Source of the DNA: Stromatinia cepivora
Taxonomy: Eukaryota > Ascomycota > Leotiomycetes > Helotiales > Sclerotiniaceae
Length of the DNA: 64,000 nucleotides
Assembly (NCBI GenBank): GCA_014898415.1
Contig: RCTD01000013.1
Span: 930,001 to 994,000, forward strand
Direction of reading: 5' to 3'
Below are positions 36,332-47,121 of this stretch, piece by piece. A program made the position numbers and the translations under genes. A model generated the notes under the pieces. That model made no database searches. It had not been told where the DNA came from and saw nothing but the letters and a program-made list of their open reading frames with translations. Every line of letters starts with the position of its first letter. Within the stretch, counting starts at the first letter, position 1.

Positions 36332-37231
36332 CTAGTAGAAGGAATAATCATCCGTTGCTCCATAACCCCGATTCTGATCGTTAGGCGTTTCCGGCGAGAA
36401 CGAAAGATCTGGGACCTCAAAATTCGACATCCCATTATTTCCAATAGTTGTATGAAATGTCGGAGATCCATGGATATCAAATGATTGAGAATTTTCGGTT
36501 TGGATCGAAATGGGGACAAAATATGGTTGATTGAAATCCTGGAAGTTGTCCATTCCTGAATTTAAATTTAGATTGGAAGTCTGATTCCAGCTTTCTCCTT
36601 TTAGATGGGAGTTACCCATATAACTGTAATCCGGTATTTCGTTCGGCGCATCCGTCAGAACTTGTGGTGCTTGTTGAAAATCCAATTCATTTGTGTCCAG
36701 TTCAAGTCCAGTGTATGATGCGGTACCAGAAGAAGGTATTGCAGAGCTCGAGGTTGTGTGGTTGGGGTGTTTGGATCTGCAAGATTCGAAACCCGTAGTG
36801 GCGAACTTTTTCACACAGCTGATATTCCCTTGTCCTAGATTCTGCTCAGGTTCTTGATAAGATGCACAACTTTGTGCTGTGCTCGAAAACCCTTGACGGG
36901 AAGGCGTGGAAGGAAGTCGACTGATCAAAGATTTTGGCTCTGTGTAGAAATATGCCGGGGTCTCATCGGGTACAGATAATCTATTCGGGGACATAGGTGG
37001 TACCATTTTGTGCCTCCTTCAAGCAGTGCCATATTAGTAGATTTCACATTTAACATGATCAAAAACTTACCCTTCAAAAGTATAGATGCAATCCACTGGC
37101 GGATATCTCCTCGAACAATGCCTACACGGTTGCTCTCTACTACATTTTTGCTTTCTTTTCTGACACTGAAAACATGCCGTCGGCGTCCTCGATCTCGCAG
37201 TTCTTCTCAATGCTTCATCTGTTTTCTGCAT
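36332..37231 (-). CDS. Zn(II)2Cys6 fungal transcription factor
   Basis: Two exons, 37231-37071 and 37016-36332, with a 54-nt intron (GTAAGT; phase 2), give about 281 residues. An in-frame stop lies seven codons before the start ATG. Residues 20-48 form the zinc cluster C20-x2-C23-x6-C30-x5-C36-x2-C39-x8-C48, with the basic run QKRKQK. A long low-complexity region rich in Ser, Asn, Gln and Pro follows, with aromatic-acidic patches near the end (LSFSPETPNDQN) that could activate transcription. The usual fungal_trans middle homology domain is absent, and the protein is short for the class (often 600-900 residues). It is expected to bind CGG-type DNA sites in the nucleus; targets are not evident from the neighbours. 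Confidence 0.82.
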
Positions 37232-37728
37232 GTCTTCGCTTAAGCTTCCTTATTACATAGTTTGGCTTGAACTTTTCATTTCCTCGTGGGAATTCGACTT
37301 TTTTTATGTCTTACGAAATGTACAATCGGCTGATAGGGCTGAAGGTACATTCAGTACATGGAAATGCTCAGCGTCGGTGACGTGACGAAAATGGTTAGTG
37401 TTGGCGTAAGAAAGATTGGTGGTGCTTGTAAGCCACGTGAGATGTCGTCGAAATAGGGCGAAGGATCTGAAGCTTCGTTGAATGAACCAATGAACATAAT
37501 GTGGCTTAATTTCTCGTCTGTCAATGATTTAATGGACCTATGAAAAAAATTGGAATTTCTTCTCGATTCTTATAATAAGTTTCAGCATCTTGACTTAAAC
37601 ACCACAAAGATATTTTTATCTTCATAATCTCATGCTTGGCAGAAAAGTCAGCCATTGAACAAATGTTTCAGCTATAACGATTGGTTCAAACTTACCAAAA
37701 ATTCTGTTCTGCATCATTTGGTAAATCG
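37232..37728. other. Promoter region of the Zn2Cys6 gene
   Basis: About 500 bp upstream of the zinc-cluster gene start. No other feature seen. Confidence 0.45.
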
Positions 37729-38040
37729 TCATCCATGCAAACCAATTCTTTCACTGAAAATGGGTAACGTATCATATCCCAACAACGGATAAAACCCAGA
37801 ATTAAGATATGCCACGACATACTTCCCTAACTCACAAGAACAAAAATGATAGAGATAGCCAATGACAATTGAAGCATCAAAGCCTTGCTTCTGACACATT
37901 TTCGCTAATGGTTCTGCATCATAAAGGCGCAAGGCACTTGCCGTTCTAATTATGAGGACTCACCGCACTTCTCTCCTTTCTATCAACTAGGAGCTCATTG
38001 CCAACACTATCAGCAAAGTTTGAGGCTTCTATTCCATGTG
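37729..38040 (-). pseudogene. Fragment of a decayed gene, family not recognised
   Basis: On the minus strand an open stretch reads about IEASNFADSVGNELLVDRKE at 38030-37970. After a frame change near 37960 it continues LRLYDAEPLAKMCQKQGFDA... to a stop at 37729. Codon use looks protein-like and both pieces are contiguous, but no start, splice pair or known motif ties them together. Weak call. Confidence 0.25.
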
Positions 38041-39060
38041 AGGACAATTGGCAAAATCGGCATCTCTCTTAATTGTCTCCGCTAATAAAGCATGTAGAAT
38101 CAACAACGGCCAGCCAGTCATCAAGTAAGGTACCGAATAAGACCTTGGCTACTTGGCTGTAACATTATGTGATATATTCAAGGCTATGTAAGTAAAACAT
38201 TCGCCATGAAGTGGACTCAGGAGGACCAAGGGACCCGGATTATTGATGATCTCAGATCAGGCACCAGTAAATCAAAAATAGATCCAAATGCGCCTATTTA
38301 ACAAGTTTAAGGAGAATCCTCTGATTCACGATAGCTTCGAAATCGTAGACATCATGTGGAGCAAAAGCTATGTTTTGACACGGTCCGGTTCATCCTATGA
38401 CTGCATCGACTCGAGCTGGTCAAAAGCGGGACCATGGTATCCCATAGCTGAAAGTATGCAAATCAATTATCTGCACAGTTCGTTGATAGTTCGGAAACCG
38501 GAAAGTGACTGATTCTCTTGGTACTGACGGGATGATTCAGGACCCCAATACTTGCAACATTCTCCAACTTCGTTGTTGGGGAAAATGAATTGCAAAAAAA
38601 TTCTTGTTATTGATCAATTCGCAGTAATGTGGAGGTTTGATCGGCGAATGTTCGCCTATGTCCCGAATTGGCATACGTATTGAGCTGAATAGTAGGATTA
38701 TTGAAAGGATTATTGAGTACCGATAGAAAGATATCTAAATTTAGATATGAGAAAAGAAGTTTGTCTGCTTTTATAGAGTAAGTGGTATTGATGATATCTT
38801 GATAGTCAATCCTCAATGCTTGACCTTCAATACGAGAATGAAACAAGATGGAGGATGAGGGAAACAACGTGATGATAATCGGAAGGTGCGTAAGTGCGAC
38901 ACGTGATCTCGCGGTAAACACGTGTTAGTGTGCACGCCCGGCGCACGGTGGACCTGTTTGCTTTTACTTATCTGCTTCTCCCCTGCAGCAATTCTACGAA
39001 CATCTTGGATGATACCAATTACGACTTCGCCGGCATCTCTCTTCCTAAAATCTAAATCAA
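38041..39060. other. Intergenic, no supported gene
   Basis: Two short plus frames (38206-38301 and 38288-38512) touch each other out of phase near 38290 and could be another remnant, but nothing in them is recognisable. Otherwise nothing seen. Confidence 0.4.
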
Positions 39061-39715
39061 TTTCCAGAGATAACTCATATTAAAATCCCAGGATGACCGA
39101 ACCCACTCAATCCCCACTAACCCTTCTTCTAGGCCTGGCCTAACCATAGACGTCTTTGCAAGATCTACAAGAATTCATCTCCACCACCTTCAGACACTTA
39201 TTGCGGGCTTTGCGGTAAGACGGATAATTTGACTCGTACCGACTGTTGCAATCGAGCAATTTGTGATGACGAGGCAAATTATCAGATGTTCACCTTTTCC
39301 AGTGTTTCTTGTGATCGCAATCATCGCCGGTATACCTTGTGTGGATTTCATTATAATGAAGAGCATGAGGGGGAGGATTGGAGGAAGTGTGAGAAATGTG
39401 TTGGGGGAAAGACATTCGATAATAATCTCATGGTTACTCAAGGCACTAGTAAGTGTGCATCCCTCGTCTGAGATATCATGTATGTACTGCAATTGCTAAC
39501 GCGGGAGCTCACCACTAGGGTAGGTTCATTCAATTTCAAGGAAGATGCACCAGAGTTAAAACCTACCAAATGTGGGAATTGCCAAAAGATTGTCAGTACA
39601 GCTACGGAGATGCACAGTAAGTTAATTCCTGCACATGAGTGCTCTGATACTGATATGAGGTCACGTAGGCGGAAGGGGCGATCATCTTCGATGTATGATG
39701 TGTATTGGAACATGA
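39061..39715 (+). pseudogene. Zinc-binding Cys-rich protein with disrupted 5' end
   Basis: The 3' part is coherent. An exon ending at 39448 reads TYCGLCGKTDNLTRTDCCN, ICDDE, a CDRNHRRYTLC block and HYNEEHEG. An intron (GTAAGT at 39449, TAG ending 39523) leads to SFNFKEDAPELKPTKCGNCQK. A second intron (39617-39668) leads to a last exon with C-x2-C (CMMC) and TGA at 39713-39715. Paired C-x2-C motifs suggest treble-clef or ribbon zinc sites. This Cys/His pattern (CGLCG...CC...CDD...NHRRYTLC) recalls a family common in filamentous ascomycetes for which I know no function. Upstream, the expected N-terminal piece (SLQDLQEFISTTFR, 39157-39198) overlaps the zinc exon in another frame, and PGLTID lies in a third frame. 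A deletion or several indels therefore seem to have broken the start. Confidence 0.5.
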
Positions 39716-40098
39716 GGAAGGATTTTGCCACCACGTTGCACTCTACAATGCACATTGAATTTCTTCCGCATGGGAACTGGATATTTAGTAGACACCTTGT
39801 AAGTGAGTCATTTAGGTATTATGGAAAACACACATTTAGATGTGCCTGCGCCAATACGCAGGGCAATCCAACCTTGTGAGAAACAGACCGATAGAATCCA
39901 GCCCAGAAAATTACTGCACCGTGCTTTTGAAGTGTCCTGAAACTCATATTCTTGCGCCATGTGCCTTGCGCCTCGAACTCCGCTGAACCCTCGACTTTTA
40001 AATGTATCCTATAACAAATACAAGATCAGCATGATATCCCTCATTTTACTTGGATGAACCAAATCACCTCTCAACCCCCATCTACGCCTTATTCATGA
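39716..40098. other. 3' intergenic, nothing seen
   Basis: Short gap between the zinc-protein remnant and the SUMO-like gene. The frame running through to 39879 is an unspliced read-through. Confidence 0.4.
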
Positions 40099-40449
40099 TC
40101 AATGAGCGCCTCCTTGCTGTTCCAAGAAAACATCAATACGGCCTTCCTCATCCATCTCCAAACTATCCGCTGTATCATCCGTCTTAACCCTATCACCATC
40201 AAAAGTAAACCTCACCATCTTTTGGTCCCTAATTTCCTTGTGGTTACAATACGCATCGATAATCTTTTGTAAAGGCTTGTTGCGCCTGATCTTGAAGGTA
40301 ATTTCGGTGCCCTGCTGGTCGACGACAGTGATAGGGATTGTCTTTGGCTTATCGGTATCGGCGCCAGTCTCATTGCCAGTGCCCGGTTCAGGTTTGCTCT
40401 CTCTGGAGGCAGGAGTTGGGGTCTCGGGATCGCGGGATGATGAGTGCAT
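40099..40449 (-). CDS. SUMO-like modifier, divergent paralogue
   Basis: Single exon of 116 residues. The N-terminal ~35 residues are a flexible, Ser/Pro/Glu-rich tail as in SUMO. Residues ~37-112 follow the SUMO beta-grasp pattern: IPITVVDQQGTEITFKIRRN, then LQKIIDAYC, VRFTFDGDRVKTDDTADSLEM and EGRIDVFLEQQGG. Gly113-Gly114 is followed by AH, so a SUMO protease would need to remove two residues to expose the di-glycine. It differs from usual fungal SUMO at several normally firm places (QQGG instead of QTGG; RFTFDGDR rather than RFLFDGxR), and no intron is seen. Likely function: conjugation to target lysines, or a paralogue with a specialised or lost role. A frame extension upstream (to about 40494) exists, but the MHSSS start is preferred by length. 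Confidence 0.75.
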   Translation of the reverse strand: MHSSSRDPETPTPASRESKPEPGTGNETGADTDKPKTIPITVVDQQGTEITFKIRRNKPLQKIIDAYCNHKEIRDQKMVRFTFDGDRVKTDDTADSLEMDEEGRIDVFLEQQGGAH

Positions 40450-43136
40450 CTTGCTTCTATTTATGTGGGTTTGTTTGTGATTGCGAAATCGCAATGAAGG
40501 TCTTGACTTTTGGTTTGTTTAGCTGAGATATGTTTGTGATTGCGAAACTGTAATGAAGATAAATAGTAAGAAGCCATCCCTTGATCGGAAAATTATCTGA
40601 GTAAAATCATGAACTCAAGCCACACTTACATAAATCTAGATCTTTCCACAAAAGTCCGCGTGCTACTTGACATGTGTCGAGGGTTGGAGGTTGCAGTGTT
40701 GAAAGAAGATGAACCGCAAACGAGGGCAGTAAAGAACTTCAATAGCTTTGTTTTGATAACGTCAATGAATCTGAATATGAACTATGGTGGCTAAAAGATC
40801 CCTGATAAGAATTTACTAGTTGATGTCACGAAAAATATGAGACAAACAGACAAACAGACAAACAGAGAAGCGCAATCTTTTTGTGTTGACAAGAAACAGA
40901 GGGAGGGGTCGAAAGCTTGCGAACGCGTGGACCCGTGATTTTTGCTTCGTTTGGTTGCGAGCGCGACTGTGAACCAATTACCTAGTAAGTGTTGTTCTAT
41001 CTACTAAAATCATCTGTAAATTTCTCATATGTATCCGATCATAGAGCATGTATTGATTTGCAATTTTTATGATGAAGGTTTCAACATTTAATTTTCCTCC
41101 AAAAATATTATCCACTGAGCGATGTATTGGTCTGACTTGACCGAGGTAAGATTAGAGCTTTATGGGGTATCAAATGCAGGTACAAGCTCACTGGGGATGG
41201 ATTTCCCGCCCTGTAGCCAGATGGGCCGATGAAATTTACTACGGTGTCGTGCATCAGCCAGGAAGGAACCAATCAGATACATTACCAATAGTTTAGAACA
41301 ACATCTCGAGATGAATGCGGAATCGAGAAAGCTTTTTTAATCAAATTCTACGATTTTTCTGATGCTATGTTTATCATATCAATTAGTCGATAATATGTAA
41401 TCAACACACATCCACATCATTCACCATCTGATTTTCTTCTTTCTAATATCTCAAGTCCTTCATCTTCTCTTTAATACCCATAAATACACCCCGCGCCCTC
41501 TTCAAGATCTCCTGCCGACATTCTTCTTTTAGAACCCTCTGGACTCCACAACCGTTTCAGCCCTCTCGTGCCCAAATTCAGTCATATGTGTCAACATGAG
41601 TTGCCCTTCTGGTTCTTGACTCAAAATGCTTCATGGTTCATTCAAATCTTTGCCGTGTCTTGGATTAATGGCCTGGGAGGTTTTCATGTGGAATTTGGTT
41701 CACGGGTCGGTTGAAGGGACAATAGCTTAATGTTGCTTTATGGTATGATTCGCCTTGGGGCGTTGTGAGAGTCCGGTGATTGCGAGTTAATGATGAAGGC
41801 GAATCAGCGGGACGGGACTGGGGGGGAAAAAGAGGAGAGAGGACAGGATGGACGAGGGTCGAAGGATAGAAGAAACAAAACTGGCTTGAGTTGGAACATC
41901 GAACCGTCATAAGAGTCACAACGAATTTCTTCTAAAAATCAACAGTTACAACAGCGTATATAATAGTCATTACGTTTGGTAACCATTCACGCTCGCTAAA
42001 AACAACAAATCCGATATCTTAGTACGTAAGAGATCCTGTCAGCACGAAACTTACCAATTACAAAAGCGGACAACACTTTTAAGACCAGAATTTCAATTTG
42101 GGGTTTCGAGCTTCGAAGGCTTGTGTATTTGAATTTATGTCATCTCGTCCACAAGAAGCTACATGGACCAGTTCAGAATAACACGAGTTCACTTGATCTC
42201 ATTGATATCTAATGATTTGCACCTAGACTACAAGATGTCGACAAACAGCTTATGAGGCTCGTGGTTGACATGTACCGTCTAACTTTTGGCCCACATTCAC
42301 ATCCACAAATAGTCGAACCCACACCTATCGTCATAACACAAATCCGAGTCAATTCATCGCTAGCTTCAGAGACAACGACGGTTCTCATGCCTCCGGTATT
42401 GAGTCTAGCTTTAAAGAATGCTGAATGAAGATAGTGCCCGTGTTCTCACACGCAATGGAAACTGATGAATATGAGGAAGGCATTGATTTCAACAAAAGCG
42501 CTAGCGTTCCAGAAGATAGGCCAATATTCATAAGCTGGATGAGAACTGCCGTTTTGAAAGGTCTGTATCGCATATAACGTCTGGCTCTCTGGTAGTTCTG
42601 GACTTGAAAGGAGAATTGCTGGAGATCAGAACTCTTCGCATTGTGTCAGACGCATGATCATTCAAAGGTCATTGCAGAGTTGGTGTAGCCGGATCTTCGA
42701 CCTTCGTGCCAATTGGTGCATCCAGCAAACGATGGTTCTCCGTTGGGCATATTATATGTCAAGTATAGTCTATCATAGGCATGAATTCCAAGTTCCGCGG
42801 TTCAGGAGTCGCTCAAGCAAGACCCGTAGTGAAGTTAGTGATAATAGGAATTCCGAAAAATTCTAGATGGAAAGTTATTCATTTGCCAAGAGCGCACTGG
42901 CAAGCGCCTAATGGCGTCTATCTGGGTGTTTATTGTCCACTGTCCCGACCTTATCGGCCATTCCGACCACAATGTTGGTTACTTTGTTGGCATGCGTCTA
43001 GGCGAAGCATGTTGTGGTAACTTACCAACTACTGATATACTGCGTTGATGTATGCATGGCATGCTGTTCGTACAATACCTACCAAGCTTTCCTTGCCAAT
43101 AGCCTCCCTTCTTCTCGATCATCAAGGCTATCAATA
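40450..43136. other. Long intergenic region, no supported gene
   Basis: 2.7 kb. It contains three copies of gacaaaca at 40841-40864 and a C/T-rich patch near 41400-41560. Short frames at 41665-41919, 42385-42573 and 42654-43020 do not look protein-like. Confidence 0.5.
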
Positions 43137-44641
43137 ATGACAGTGCTAACATATTCATCTACCAATATGCTAAATTCCAAGGCCTTGAACCCTTTCTCCG
43201 AACTACCCCTTGAACTGAAAGCCCGAGTCATTGGTTTTCTTGCCGCAAAAGATGTCATTAAACTCCGTCTTACATCAAGAGCGTGGGGTGGCGTATCTGT
43301 CACTGGTCTTTTCAATGTTTGTACTGGACATTTTGTCGAGCAAGGCGTGTTTTCCATTCGACCACACCTTGATGACATGACTCGATTACGATATGTTGCC
43401 GGTCTACCATGGTTAGCGAAAGTCATCAAACACGTTAAGATATATGTTGGGGATTTGGATATGCTGGAATTTGATCATGAAGTTCAGAACGTGAACAAGT
43501 ATACCAAGATCGAGAGCATGTTCAGGAATGAGAAGAGAGTTAATACCTTGTTTGAACAGGTTGTTCAGAATAGAATGAGACATTGTGATCCCGTTATGCT
43601 ATCTCATTCTCTTTCACGACTTCCTGCCGTCAAATTCGTTACAGCAACTGCAACTGAATATCCATTCTCGGAATCTGAAATCAATTTTACTTTAGCGTGG
43701 AAGCGACTGATACGAAGATGGAATTTCGAGCCGGATGCACTTTATGACTCTTACGATACCACATTTCCTACACGATCTAGTATTCGTCACCTTAGCATCT
43801 TACTTGCAACACGACAAATTCAACAACCTATTCAACAATTAGTATTAGATTCTTTTCCGGTCGATCTTTTCGTTAGTCAAGACTTGCATGATGACGAGGA
43901 TATAACTGAGTCGTCCTTTGGAATTCATACTAGTTTCCTTCATGATATGCAAATCTTTACATCAAAAGTTCAAGATCTTCGCATTGGAATCAATCCTCTA
44001 AGCAATAACGCAACTTACGAACGTACGTTTATGCTTGCTAAATCTATGAGTACCTTCATAGGGTCCATGAAATTTCTTCGATCTTTGGATATTAGTTGGA
44101 ACATTTCCTTTCGATTTCCTAATGATACCATGGAACTGATGAATCAAGATGGCTTTTATTCTAATACGTTTCCTCATCTCGAAAACTTACGTCTTTCAAA
44201 GGTAAGAAGTTTCGATACATCTTTTTACTCATTCATATTCCGTCACAAAGTGACCCTGAAGTCCTTATCCCTAGGGCATATCTTTTTTCTCGTCCCTCAA
44301 ATAAACCTAGAGGTTGTGTATCTTTCAAAACTATTCTTTGCAAATTACGAGACTCGTTGAAGTTACAGAGATTTCAATTACTGGTAAGTACCGCTGATCA
44401 ACAGATCTATGGTCGGGATTGGGAGTCTGTAACATCTGATGAGGATAGATTACCGGATGCGAAGTTGTTCGAGATGTTTGTTTTGGGGAAATGGGCATGG
44501 CCGATGATAAATGTGGATTATCCTCATTGGCGAAGATTGGATGAGTGGAAAGGATGGGTTAGGAGAGATGGTTGGGATAGATTGAAGTCGAGATCGAAGA
44601 GCGATATTAAGCAATTGGAATGGCGGGATATAGATATGTAG
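43137..44641 (+). pseudogene. F-box protein gene with a single frameshift near 44330
   Basis: The frame from ATG 43137 encodes an F-box close to the N-terminus (NPFSELPLELKARVIGFLAA..., about residues 18-50). A long alpha/leucine-rich region follows up to LKSLSLGHIFF, the usual layout of fungal F-box proteins that bring substrates to SCF ubiquitin ligases. That frame stops at 44358-44360. A second frame, open through 44331-44641, continues directly with ILCKLRDSLKLQRFQLLVST and ends WRDIDM, clearly the expected C-terminus. The shift falls at the A4 run 44327-44330; one extra A would join YLSK to TILCKL. No intron with good signals explains it. Either a recent null allele or an assembly error. 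If the frame is real as written, the protein is truncated at about 407 residues. Confidence 0.7.
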
Positions 44642-44885
44642 TAGAAGTTTGAATTGTTGGTTACCATTTTCATTTCTCTCGACTTCAGCCTGATCAAGTT
44701 TTCATGAGTCACCTATCTAGGCACAAGTGGTGAAATCTGATAAATGACGGGTCTTTCTTCCCCTTTCCGAACATTTTGCGAAAATGATCCCAGCAAACCC
44801 GGACCTGCACATTTAGTTCTTCTATTTCGAGTCTTCTCCATTTTCCTCTTCATGTCCATTTCTTCTCGGTCATACTCAATGTATA

Positions 44886-45342
44886 GACTGCGCAGAAATA
44901 ACCCGCAACCTATAGGTACTCGCGGATAATCCGCTTTGTAGATTATCTATTGAAGGTATTATCCATTTTGTAGATTATTTATTGAGATTTTAAAATAATC
45001 TATTTTGTATAAATTATTTGTGGATTATTTATAGATAATTTATTAATCTATAGATAGATAAATATTTATAGATTATTTATAAATAATTTATAGATTGATA
45101 AATTATTTATATAATTTATAAAGATTAATATAAAAATTAGTATAATAACATAGGAATAATTTCAAAAATAAACGAATATTTATTAATTTATAGATAATGG
45201 ATATCTATAGGTATTTATGGATAATCTATTAATTATCTATGGATATCTATTCAGATTCTTCAATTATCTGTTCTGTTAATAGATTATCCATGGATTATCC
45301 ATCAGAGCCATTATCCGTCTTGTGGGTAATCGTTGCGCAGCC
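44886..45342 (-). mobile_element. MITE-like element, copy 2 (family A)
   Basis: Reverse-complement counterpart of 1035-1445, 457 bp. Its ends (gactgcgcagaaataaccc at left; ggctgcgcaacgattaccc as reverse complement at right) match the terminal repeats of copy 1. TA flanks each side (44884-44885, 45343-45344). It lies 245 bp past the stop of the F-box gene. It is 46 bp longer than copy 1, mainly through extra ataatctat-type sequence. Confidence 0.8.
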
Positions 45343-45344
45343 TA

Positions 45345-46013
45345 TCAATGTATAACCAGAGCTTGCGCATAACAGATTCCATCTCGACCATTCGAGGATT
45401 TGGTTAAAGTGAGTTGTCTTTGTTGAAGTCCGGTGATGATTTAGTTCAACCTATTGCTAATTCCTCCACATGTAGGGCTCGCACGACTAGGTAAGAACCA
45501 AACCCTAGACTATTTCTCCATGTTTATCATCATAGCCAATAGTCTATCTCGATTGATTTAACTGCCACTAACTGGCACTTAAAGCCGGTACCAAGCTAAG
45601 TAATTTAAACCCAAGGATTTCCACAAAATATTTCATTACTTGATCACCGGTTTCCAGTTTGTATAGAGATCCACTAAGGATTATGGCAGATATCGGATTA
45701 TTTCTTCGCTTTAGTTTTTCTGTTCTTCGGGTTTAAATCTCATTCACGATCTATTGAACTACAACCATAACTCAGAGTTTGAAGTCAATCTATTCTTCAC
45801 ATATTCGCCGAATCTACCAACATATTACAACAACTCCTCTTCAGATACATAACGAAAATGCATCATCTACCTCAAGACAAAAGTTATATCAAGATCCAAG
45901 TCGACACACTCAGATTCCTTTCATACCATAATCACACCATCTGAATATCAAGGTTCGAGCCTTATAGGGTTGACTGGGGACTAGATACATCGCTCATCTC
46001 AACAAAAAGCAAG
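45345..46013. other. Intergenic, nothing seen
   Basis: About 670 bp of moderate AT content with no frame or repeat I can support. Confidence 0.4.
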
Positions 46014-46154
46014 ATGTCTACATTTACGTCTAACTTCACAGCTCGACAATTGAAAGAGTACTTTACAGATAGAAATATACCTACCGGAGTCACCCGCAAC
46101 ATCTCCAAGTATGTCGACAAGGACACTATCAAGAAATCCATATTGGTAAGCTAA
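46014..46154 (+). CDS. Small ORF, possibly first exon of a short gene
   Basis: ATG in good context (aagatg) opens 46 codons: MSTFTSNFTARQLKEYFTDR and a basic stretch up to KSIL. A plausible donor (GTAAGC at 46146) and acceptor (TTTATAG ending 46191) add only 13 more codons. The ARQLKEYF...KYVDKDTIKKSIL pattern could be a helix-extended-helix or SAP-like fold, but this is weak. It may be a gene remnant. Confidence 0.25.
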   Translation: MSTFTSNFTARQLKEYFTDRNIPTGVTRNISKYVDKDTIKKSILVS

Positions 46155-46712
46155 TCCTAGGGAGTAGTTGCCACGGAACAACATTTTATAGATAGTGCTT
46201 TTTCAATTTCACCACTCAAGGACGATATGAACAGGCTTGCGAAGATAGTCCATGGTCGCACAGTAAGATGCATCCACCATATTGAACCCCACCTCGGACA
46301 TATGGATAGTCGGAAGTTAGAATGATGAATTTTCCATAACACTTTACCCGTCATGATTGGAGATGTCCAAAGATGATACAAAGAGGTGGATGCGTAATGA
46401 GCTTGTGAAAGTGTCGGAGATATTTACATCATTGCAGAGGAACTCCAACTCGCAAAATTGTTGTCGTTTCTCACAAGCTAGATGTATATCTATCCAGATT
46501 TACGAGATGTATATGAGGTTTCATTGGAGAAATTAGGATTGGGAATATAGGTAGGTAGATCTTGATAACTTCTACTCGAGTATATATAACGAAGTGTGGC
46601 ACTATAGTACGGAAACATATTTTCAGATTTGGCGTTGGAATTATATGGTTTGGGGAAATGTCATGGGTCTAATTATGATAATATGTGATCCTAAATTGGG
46701 TTATGTGTGGTT
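46155..46712. other. Intergenic, nothing seen
   Basis: No supported gene or repeat. Confidence 0.4.
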
Positions 46713-46815
46713 TTGTTGTTAGAGGCTGGAATTGTTGTTAGAGGCTGGAATTGTTGTTAGAGGCTGGAATTGTTGTTAGAGGCTGGAATTGTTGTTAGAG
46801 GCTGGAATTGTTGTT
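46713..46815 (+). repeat. 19-bp minisatellite, just over 5 copies
   Basis: Unit ttgttgttagaggctggaa is repeated five times without change, plus a partial sixth. Confidence 0.9.
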
Positions 46816-47049
46816 TGCTGTTGCAATTGGAGGTGTTAGGTTTCAGGTGTTTTGGGGTGATGAGCTGATTTGGAAGGGTAAGGGTATGAGCGGATTGTGT
46901 GATGTTTGTATAATACATTTTAATATATGAATGAACTTCATGGCCATGATTAATTGAATGATGCTCTGCTGGCCACTGCCGTGGAGGCGGACTATTAGGA
47001 ATGAAATATATATGTATCTTCAATCTTCAACATTTCGAGCGTAGCGAGC

Positions 47050-47077
47050 AATGGGGGTTTGGGGGCAAGCCCCCATT
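47050..47077. repeat. GC-rich hairpin
   Basis: Arms aatggggg (47050-47057) and cccccatt (47070-47077) can pair over eight bases around a 12-base loop, just after cgagcgtagcgagc. It lies 45 bp beyond the stop of the minus-strand PDX2-type gene. It could be a dispersed palindromic repeat or take part in 3'-end formation. Confidence 0.5.
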
Positions 47078-47121
47078 AATATATGAATCTATAAGTTTGA
47101 ATCTATTTCTATCGAGTAGAA

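Noticed and set aside
38206..38512. Two adjoining short plus frames
   Set aside because: They could be one broken gene, but neither has a recognisable feature.
44377..44402. Possible 21-nt intron in the F-box gene 3' part (GTAAGT...CAACAG)
   Set aside because: Too short for a spliceosomal intron, and the unspliced frame reads LLVSTADQQIYGRDW smoothly.
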